From NCBI GenBank assembly GCA_019137255.1, contig WPDH01000034.1, positions 248,001-312,000 of the forward strand: a DNA stretch of 64,000 nt, read 5' to 3'. Every line of letters starts with the position of its first letter. Position 1 is the first letter of the stretch. Shown one piece after another: positions 57,367 through 64,000 of the stretch. The translations under genes were made by a program, and so were the position numbers. Origin of the DNA: Corinectria fuckeliana (lineage: Eukaryota > Ascomycota > Sordariomycetes > Hypocreales > Nectriaceae). The notes below the pieces were generated by a model that was not told where the DNA came from, did not search any database, and saw only the letters and a list, made by a program, of their open reading frames with translations.

Positions 57367-57391
57367 ACCGGCAGCCGGTGACGGTACCGTC
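57367..57391. promoter_or_regulatory. Back-to-back palindromes with inverted CGG triplets
   Basis: ACCGGCAGCCGGT (6-bp arms, one central base) is directly followed by the perfect palindrome GACGGTACCGTC. The second contains CGG-TA-CCG, the type of inverted CGG pair that Zn2Cys6 fungal regulators bind. An ATTGG (inverted CCAAT) follows at once. Confidence 0.5.
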
Positions 57392-57883
57392 TGATTGGCC
57401 AGGTGCTTAGCCCACCCGCTACGACGCAGGGAGGGTCTGAAGCTCCTCGTTGATCCATCACTTGTAGGCGGTACTGCCCCGGACGGCCCACCGAACAAAC
57501 ATCGGCTTCAGTACTGCCAGGCCCCAAAGAGGAAGGGTTCTTATCCGCAAACGGCAGCACAAGCGAATGCGAGCCGTAGCCCGTCTATCTATGACATCCA
57601 TGATGATTGCAGGGAGTGGGACGCATCAGCAACGACATGCAAGGTAGGCAACCCAAAACAATCGAATGCGAGATGGAGACCATGTACTGGTTAATCAGCT
57701 GGTACACGAATACATGCACATGAATCTAGACCTGAGGCGAATTCCTCCAAGTGTATATCAAGGGCATCCCTCCTCCTCTCTTGGTGGGACGGGACATCGC
57801 TACCATCAGATCTGGGCACTGCTGCCGCCATCCTCAACACCAGAACACGCCAACCTCGACTCCCCCATCCTCCCACATCCATC

Positions 57884-58903
57884 ATGTCGTCCGACAGGCA
57901 ACCCCCCGACAACCTCGTCGTCTTCGGCCCCGACGCCAACTGCACGCTCGCCCTGTGCGACCTCGACTGGAGCGTCTACAAGTACCGGCCCAGCCTGGCC
58001 GCCAACGTCACCTTCATCGTGCTCTACCCCGTCGCCATGGCCGTCCACGTCTTCCTCGGCCTGCACTGGAAGACGTGGTGGTACATGGCCTTCGTGGTCC
58101 TCGGCTGCCTCGTCGAGATCGTCGGCTACGTCGGCCGCATCCTCATGCACTACAACCCCTTCTCGTTCCCGGGCTTCATGATCCAGATCGTCTTCGTCAC
58201 CAGCGGGCCCGTCTTTTACACCGCCGCCATCTACGTGACGCTGGCCAAGACGTGGGCCTTTTCTCTCCTCGCCCTTTTTCCTTCCCAAGTAGCCGGCATC
58301 AACTGACGTGCTGTGTTCGCCTCGCATCGAATACCTGGCCCCCGAAGTCTCTCGCATCCAGCCCAAGTTCGTCTGGTGGATATTCATCCCTGCCGACCTG
58401 ATCTGCCTCACCATCCAAGCCGCCGGCGGCGCCATTTCCACCGTGAGCGAGGGCTCCAGCCAGAACGGCATCGACATCGCCATGGCCGGTCTCGCTCTCC
58501 AGGTCGTCGTCCTTGTTGTCTTCTGCGCCCTCCTGGCCGACTATCTGATTCGGTACTTCCGCTCGAAGCCCGCCAACCCCCTCACCCTGCGCATGCAAAT
58601 CTTCTTCGGCTTCCTGAGCGCCGCCGTCGTCTTGATCCTCGGCCGCTGCGCTTACCGATGCTACGAGCTGAGCGAGGGATACCAGAACTCAACTGTCATC
58701 ACAGACCAGGCCCTTTTTATTGGTCTCGAGGGAGTGTATGTCTGATCTGTCGAGTTTCCGACGTACTTGCTGACCTTTGCAATAGCCTTATCGTTATTTC
58801 CGTGTTCTGCCTCTGTATTGGACACCCTGGTTTCGTCTTCAACGACAAAACTGTCAACTCACGCCGCATGTCCGACTCAGAAGCCCCATTCGAATCCAAG
58901 TGA
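57884..58903 (+). CDS. RTA1-family membrane protein, first splice acceptor damaged
   Basis: The conserved frame needs three exons, 57884-58251, 58325-58735 and 58786-58903 (298 residues). It shows seven hydrophobic segments and RTA1 hallmarks (LEIVGYVGR-like LVEIVGYVGRILMHYNPFS, WWIFIPADLICLTIQAAGG, GHPGFVF near the end). RTA1-type proteins sit in the plasma membrane and are linked to lipid export and resistance to toxic compounds. The second intron is normal (GTATGT, CTGAC, TAG). The first is not: the donor is weak (GTGGGC) and the expected acceptor after CTGAC at 58323-58324 reads CG, not AG. The only nearby AG choices give a wrong frame or remove membrane residues. Without splicing, the protein stops after 140 residues. 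It may be a recent null allele, a non-canonical intron, or a sequence error. Confidence 0.75.
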
Positions 58904-59140
58904 TTTGATGGCACAATAAGGGCCCAATACTTATTGATCGTTGCTTTGTTTTGTATTTTGAGGGTACACATTGGACCTATTTGGTACGTTGTTTTAGTTG
59001 CGATATCCCATGGACTATAGAAGAGCGAAAGCCTTTTGTCTTGTTTCCGGCTGGAATTATTTCAAGAAATAACCTTGCGCTTTGAGGAATTCTTGCTCAT
59101 GTCATTCATTGTTCTCTAGTCCCGCTTGTGTCCCTCCCAG

Positions 59141-59670
59141 TCACAGCCCTGCCTTGCCAACATTGTCGAGTAATCCCAGTTCCGAACGTGTCTCGGTGCA
59201 ACCGCACCAGCACGCCTGGTCACAGCCGCTATGGCCCGTGTCTCGGAACAGCCTACCACTGCCATCGCAGCGGTAACTATAAGGCCGACCCTGGCACCAG
59301 CCGTAGCCCCAGGCGCACGACGCTCCGCAAGGCTCCTGGGTTGATTGCGTCCTCGAATCGGTGGTCTCCGTGGCCTCGGGCGCTACCAGAAGCGACGCCA
59401 TGTAGCGACAGCTGCAGTGATTTTCGCACTCCGTGTGCCGCTGGTCTTTTATGAGGAGGGCGGTCGTTTCGCAGCGGTAGTTGTAGGGCGGGTCTCGACA
59501 GTAGACCATGCCGGGGTAGCACCATGCCGGGTTGACGATTGGGGTCTTGGAGTCGTACACCATGGCCAAGACGCCGCCTGCCGCCGTCAGGACGAGGGGG
59601 GCTATTGTAACTTAGGAAACAAGCGAGTTCGGGAGGCTTCTGGAGTCTCACTGAGGATAAGGCTCTTCAT
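59141..59670 (-). CDS. Small secreted cysteine-rich protein with duplicated module
   Basis: Two exons (59670-59652, only 19 nt, and 59601-59141; 50-nt intron ending TAG) encode 159 residues. The N-terminus MKSLILTPLVLTAAGGVLA is a clear secretion signal. The mature part has two copies of a ~38-residue module (34-71 and 102-139) with identical cysteine spacing C-x6-C-x8-C-x14-C-x3-C-x-C, and similar residues around YNYRC/YSYRC and GHSGC/RHTEC. A Thr/Ser/Glu linker of about 26 residues joins them. Two extra cysteines (98 and 141) bring the total to 14, an even number that suits disulphides. I know no named family for this pattern. Size, secretion and cysteines fit an effector-like or antimicrobial-type extracellular protein, which is inference. 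The start ATG was chosen because only it provides the signal peptide. Confidence 0.8.
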
Positions 59671-60839
59671 CGTGAATGCAAATGCTAATTCCAGGTTGAT
59701 GTGAGGAGAGGGTCTAGCGGTGCTCAGATCTCGAGGTAAGGTCTTAGGAAGACGTAAGTAGAAGGGAAAGAACTGCCGCGAGCCAGCTTCCAGGAAGATG
59801 AGACGCATCCAACGCGGGTCGCGGGGAGCACATGGCGTGGCGTCATGACACAAAGCCCAGGCTGGGGTTCAACGTGTGACAAGAATGGCTTTGCCAGTGA
59901 TGCACTGCAGCCCTGTATACATGTTCACTGACTTTAATGGGGACTACATAGTACCAAGCAAGCAGTATTCGCGGCTGAACATGGGCATGTTGGGTTCCTG
60001 ACTGGCTGGTACCCTTCAAGGAGGGTGGTTCATCGGTGCTAAGCTACGAGCCGAAGCAGCTTTGACGATTTACTTTGCACGTGCACGTTGAATTAATGCC
60101 GAAGTGTTTGCCTACTCATTCTATCTGTTACTTATTCCATTCGTTTTACTTGTAAGTAGGTGCCTAGTGATGATGTGGTGTCTTTGCCACGCAGTATTCG
60201 ACGGTGCTTAACTATCTAGGCGCCTGGGTTGCAAGTATGCCATGTCAGTCAAGCGACAACTCTGTACCACAAGGAGTTGAGTCACTTCAAACTGGAAGAT
60301 TCTCTCATGTTGTGGAGAGGACCGACACATGAATTAAGCCATTTCCTCATAATGATTTCCCATTCCTGCTTGCCCTGTGGAACGGGTCAGTCGTCTTAGG
60401 TCCGATCCTTGAAGTTTGACAATCTGCGTGGCAATTGCAAAATGACCCAGCGATGAGTAGACTATCAGACGGTTCAAACGAGAAGCAGTCCGATTGGTCC
60501 ATCCTACAGCGCAATCCAAAAATGAAGGAATACGAGTCTCCAATTGCAATGGGGTTAGTGTATAAGAGGCCTCGGGTTATTCCGAAGCGACAGCCGCTCA
60601 GCTTTATCCGTCGTCGGAAATGCAGCTGCCCCTCAAGCCACCCGATCACGACAGGCGGGTGGATATTCGTTCATCAATATCTGGAATATGGCCGCAGCAT
60701 GACTGTGGGAACCTCTGTCAGTTGGTGGGATTATTTATAATCGGGCAGGTCTTTCTTCCCCTCACTTACAACTTTCCCCTCTCCAAGATTCAGATTCCGG
60801 AACCAAAGATGCATGCTAATTAATCAAGACCTCGTCGCA
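59671..60839. other. Divergent region, secreted protein / cyclase
   Basis: The 1.17 kb between two start codons hold no gene. A TATTTATAA motif at about 60732 lies roughly 105 bases before the cyclase start. AT content is raised around 60060-60180. Confidence 0.5.
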
Positions 60840-61904
60840 ATGCCGTCTAAGCCATCCTTCGATTCCCTTCCGCTCCGCAAGGACGGGCCCCACGGCAACG
60901 CCTGGGGTCTTTTCGGCGCCGACGACGAATGCGGCATGCTCAACCTGTTGACTCCAGAAGTCGTGGCCAAGGCCGCGTCGGAGATCCGCGACGGAGTGCG
61001 AGTCTCGACGGACTGGCCGCTGGACCGCATGTCCAAGCCCTGCTTCGGCCGGGCCCCGTTTGCGCACGCCATGACGACCAAGACTCCGCGGTCCGTCAAC
61101 GACGACTCGCTGGCGTTCAACACGCAGAGCAGCTCGCAGTGGGACGGGTTCCGCCACTACGCGTACCAGAAGGAGAGGCTCTGGTTCAACGGCGGAACGC
61201 TCGACGATCTGCTGGCCACGAGCGCCATCGGCATCCAAGGTTCGCAAAGGGCGTGCGGTCCCGGGGCTGTAGGCATCCAGCTGATTCGTGCTAGCATGGG
61301 TCGAGAGGGGAGGCGTGGTCGGTCGCGGAGTGCTCCTCGACTACGCTGCATGGGCAGACGCCAAGGGCATCAAACCCGCGCTTTTCGAGTCGACGTCAAT
61401 CCCCGTGTCGACGCTCAAAGAGGTGGCGGCCAGCCAGGGCACGACGTTCCGCGCCGGCGACATCCTGTTCATCCGCACGGGCTGGGTGCGCGGCTACAAC
61501 ACGCTCTCGGACGACGAGTGCCAGGCGCTGGCCGACAAGACGTCCCCGCCGGCCATCGGCCTCGAGTCCTCCGAGGCGACGCTGCGGTGGCTCTGGGACG
61601 AGTCGTTCGCGGCCGTCGCGGGCGACCAGCCCAGCATGGAGGCGTGGCCCTGCCAGGACCCGGAGTTCTGGCTGCACGAGTGGCTGCTCGCCGGGTGGGG
61701 GCTGCCCATCGGCGAGCTGTTCGACCTGGAGCGGCTGAGCGCCGAGTGTCGGACGCGAGGCCGGTGGTCGTTCTTCTTCTCCAGCGTGCCTCTCAAGGTG
61801 GGTGATGGACGGCGCGCTTCTTGGAGACGCGGAAGCGAGTGGCTAACAGATGTCAGGTTCCCGGAGGCGTGGCCAGTCCCCCCAACGGAGTGGCCATCTT
61901 TTGA
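60840..61904 (+). CDS. Cyclase-family protein (kynurenine formamidase-like fold)
   Basis: Three exons (60840-61239, 61295-61797, 61857-61904; introns of 55 and 59 nt) encode 316 residues. It belongs to the putative cyclase superfamily (PF04199 type): GLFGADDECGMLNLLTP near the start, WDGFRHYAYQ, GVLLDYAAWADAKG and GDILFIRTGWVRGYN. In bacterial kynurenine formamidase a HxGTHxDxxxH motif binds metal. Here the matching stretch is QSSSQWDGFRH (Q96 to H106), so D102 and H106 remain but two histidines are glutamines. Fungal members often hydrolyse or isomerise ring compounds, and some sit in natural-product clusters; the substrate here is unknown. An earlier in-frame ATG at 60813 adds only nine residues. 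The gene stands next to tRNA-Lys. Confidence 0.85.
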
Positions 61905-62191
61905 TGAGCATGGGAACTTTTGAGAGTGTTTGCAGAACGATTGCGGATTAGACACAGCTGAAGCAGGGGCGTGATGTTGCATAGAGTCGCGTGTTTCTAC
62001 TTCTGTTTCTCCTGCAGATTAACGGTGATCGGATATCTCACATCCAGCGAAGCAAGACGAATCCTCCAAGCAGTGTATAACAGCGTCTGGGAAGCAAATG
62101 GTTCCGAAGCGTCAGGTCTGTCCACCGAAAAATTGGGAAATTAGCAAAAAAAGAAGCACTTCTCAATCTAGATCTAGTGTTTTATAGGAAC

Positions 62192-62274
62192 AGCCCGATG
62201 CGGGGGTCGAACCCGCAACCTTGAGATTGTGCACTCGTAAGAGTCTCACGCTCTACCGATTGAGCTAACCGGGC
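62192..62274 (-). tRNA. tRNA-Lys(CTT) with 10-nt intron
   Basis: Read from 62274: acceptor GCCCGGT/ATCGGGC, D-stem GCTC/GAGC with loop AATCGGTA, anticodon stem TGAGA/TCTCA with loop CTCTTA-A, T arm GCGGG-TTCGACC-CCCGC, discriminator T. The 10-nt intron follows A37. The total is 73+10 = 83 nt. A TTTT run lies about 15 nt downstream. Confidence 0.94.
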
Positions 62275-62820
62275 GTGCTTTGCCCGGGCTTCTAGCCCGA
62301 TTGTTGGAGACCGGGGGTCGTATTTGGAAATATTCAGCTGAGGCGTCATGAGTGGGGGGGGTTTGTGGCTTTATCACGCGTGGAAACCGGAGCGAAGTGG
62401 ACAACGTAGGTTTATGTACGCCTTGGATACTATCTAAAGTACATTTTCCCAAGAATCTAGGCAAGATAGAAAACATAGCACTAAACTTATGAATCGTCCT
62501 AGAGATAAAAGAAATCGATGCATTAAGATATATATTAACGGGTTATGTCTTCGATCTGATTTTGTCACATCATGTCACTTCAGGGTAGACTGCTTGGCGC
62601 TCCGGACGAGATTTCCTCCCCCACTGTCTCACCTAATTTCGCCGAACTAGGCGCTGTCATTCAGCAGTGCAGTCCTACTAATAGCGCCTTGTCCCTTAAA
62701 AGTGCCGCTAAACCCCGCGACAGGGGTTTGAGCTACGGGCAGCTGCGTCATCACATCGCTAACCTTCCTTCACTCTTCCTCTCCCCTCTCGTGATCATTC
62801 TCTCCACTCGCGCGCGCGAC
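62275..62820. other. Intergenic region upstream of the ankyrin gene
   Basis: AT-rich at 62400-62570, then C/T-rich toward 62820. No gene is supported. Confidence 0.5.
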
Positions 62821-62874
62821 ATGCTCTCTGCGCTGCGTCGTCGACCGCCATGACAGTTCGCCTTCGTCCAAGAT
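62821..62874 (+). promoter_or_regulatory. Two chained upstream ORFs before the ankyrin gene
   Basis: uORF1 (ATG at 62821, 10 codons) stops at TGA 62851-62853, overlapping the ATG of uORF2 (62850) as ATGA. uORF2 (8 codons) stops at a TGA created only when the intron 62875-62930 is removed, and this TGA overlaps the main start as ATGA. The layout is typical of termination-reinitiation coupling. The transcript start is unknown. Confidence 0.5.
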
Positions 62875-63633
62875 GTGAGTGTTGCCCCTTGTACTCGACG
62901 GCTCTGCCAGGCTGACCTGCTTCGTCCCAGGATTGAGCCGTCGATCCGTATCCGCCGAGCTATCCACGCCGACGATGCCAGCCTCCTCCGCCGCATCCTC
63001 AAGTCGCATCCTGGCCTCATCCACAACCCGGATCCGTCTCCCTCGGGCCTGTCCAACTCGAACCTGCACCTGGCCGCGTCGCTCGGCCACCGCGACATCT
63101 GCGCCGTGCTCCTCGACGCCGGCCACGACGATCCCTGTCCCGCGCTCAACGAGAACCACCAGACGGCCCTGATGCTGGCCGCCGGCGCCGGCCACACCGA
63201 CGTCGTCCACCTCATCTGCGAGAGAGACAAGACCTGCATCCTCCGCCGCGACGTCCGCGGCCGCGACGCCGTCATGGAGGCCAGCCTCGGCGGGCACGAC
63301 ACCATCCTCCAGCTGCTCCTGACGTACGTCCCCGGCGGACCCTACGACGCCGTGCGCCGCGCCGACGTCGAGGGCAACACGGCGCTGCACTTTGCCAGCG
63401 GGAACGGGAACCTGATGGTGCTGCGCACGCTGCTGGCTGCCGGTGCCGACGTGGAGAAGCGCAACATGTGGAACTGGACGCCGGCTGCGTACAGCGCCAC
63501 GGTCCAGGCCGAGGTCTATCTGAAGGGGCTGGTGTCGGAGGTGGGGAAGCGGCGGCAGCTGAAGAGGGAAGTCGAGGCGGCCAAGAAGGGAGCGGGAGTT
63601 CGAGTTGTCGAAGCCACGAGCGATGATGACTGA
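62873..63633 (+). CDS. Small ankyrin-repeat protein
   Basis: The start codon is split by a 56-nt intron: AT at 62873-62874 joins G at 62931, then 702 more bases give 234 residues. It begins MIEPSIRIRRAIHADD and contains about four ankyrin repeats, at roughly residues 15-45, 47-80 (NLHLAASLGHRDICAVLLDA), 85-115 (TALMLAAGAGHTDVVHLI) and 155-185 (TALHFASGNGNLMVLRTLLA), with a degenerate repeat between. A basic helix and an acidic SDDD end follow. Such proteins are protein-binding adaptors; some resemble proteasome-assembly or cytosolic ankyrin proteins of yeast, but no partner can be named. Without the split start, the frame has no ATG before the first repeat. Confidence 0.82.
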
Positions 63634-64000
63634 GTCCTCAACCGGGACGCCGAGAGAATTGGGCTGAAGATGTCTGGTAGCAGGAACCCGCATGGTGTCT
63701 CACTCCGTCTTCACTCTTTATATGCCCACCCCAAACCACCCTCCGACTGCAACCACCAATAGCATTACTCTGCCATGGCTGCAGGGCGGCACTAGAGTGT
63801 CCTTCAATTTACGTGTTCACGACACTCTTCACTTTTGTGCTCTTCGTTCCATTAACCAACTGCTTCCCGCGGCCGTGAATGGCCATTTATTCAGCCCTCT
63901 CGAGATTGCCCTCTGTTGCGAACCGCGGACGACAATCAGAGAATGTCTGTCGTTTGGTGCAGCTGACTGCGAAATGAAAGCCCTTGAATCAGCAGTAACC
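63634..64000. other. Right-end flank
   Basis: This is the 3' flank of the ankyrin gene. Nothing further is visible. Confidence 0.55.

Larger units (their letters stand above)
56845..57883. other. Promoter-side region of the RTA1 gene
   Basis: No protein gene is seen. It holds three tandem 14-bp repeats (57279-57320) and a double palindrome (57367-57391), followed by an inverted CCAAT (57393-57397 region, ATTGG). These features suggest a regulated promoter for the gene at 57884. Confidence 0.5.

Noticed and set aside
51020..62000. Secondary-metabolite cluster (short-chain dehydrogenase, RTA1, cyclase)
   Set aside because: No backbone synthase, transferase or pathway regulator is present, and LYS1 and tRNA genes lie among them. 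Proximity alone is not enough.
1..64000. CRISPR arrays, operons, phage or bacterial elements
   Set aside because: Gene structure, introns and tRNA introns are eukaryotic throughout; the only arrays are simple microsatellites without spacers.

Overview
This window is nuclear DNA of a filamentous ascomycete, most likely a sordariomycete close to the Hypocreales. The evidence is the short introns (about 46-220 nt) with GT..AG ends and CTAAC/CTGAC branch sites, pyrimidine-rich leaders, fungal-type orthologues (LTE1, SPB4, VMA6, RPS0, SEC18, saccharopine dehydrogenase LYS1, RTA1) and tRNA genes with short introns after position 37. The species cannot be named from this sequence alone. All spliced models below were built by eye from splice motifs and reading-frame continuity.

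Layout. Bases 1-4486 hold no protein gene but contain a remarkable tRNA-Asn gene (1827-1967). Bases 4487-32971 are a housekeeping block: a stomatin-type band 7 protein, NOP58, V-ATPase subunit d, mitochondrial uS15, cytosolic uS2 (RPS0), the Ras-GEF LTE1, SEC18/NSF, a LENG1-like Cir_N protein, two unknown conserved-looking proteins and KXD1. Then comes an 8.7-kb stretch without any convincing gene (32972-41658), full of microsatellites and strand-biased low-complexity sequence. The diacylglycerol kinase DGK1 and the ribosome-assembly helicase SPB4 follow. From about 46.6 to 51 kb the DNA is AT-richer, with a partial gene, a decayed tRNA and a decayed duplicate that looks RIP-mutated. The right part (51-64 kb) is more accessory: a nucleotidyltransferase-like protein, tRNA-Glu, tRNA-Pro, LYS1, a short-chain dehydrogenase, an RTA1-type membrane protein with a damaged splice acceptor, a small secreted cysteine-rich protein, a cyclase-family protein, tRNA-Lys and an ankyrin protein.

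How the genes fit together. Several left-hand genes serve ribosome production (NOP58 and SPB4 in the nucleolus, RPS0 in the cytosol, uS15m in mitochondria). The uS15m and RPS0 genes share a 340-bp divergent promoter with a CACGTG site. SEC18, VMA6, KXD1 and DGK1 act on endomembranes and lipid supply. LYS1 carries two CPC1/Gcn4-type TGACTCA sites, as expected under general amino-acid control.

The most striking observation is the tRNA-Asn(GTT) gene. Its folded tRNA is perfect, but it is interrupted twice: by a usual 10-nt intron after position 37, and by a 57-nt insert in the D-loop that starts GTAAGT, contains CTAAC 11 nt before its end and ends in AG. It looks like a spliceosomal intron inside a Pol III gene. 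A decayed relative at 50538-50654 is interrupted at the same place. Other items worth attention are the exact cysteine-spacing duplication in the secreted protein, the chained overlapping uORFs with a start codon split by an intron in the ankyrin gene, and the missing AG acceptor in the RTA1 gene.
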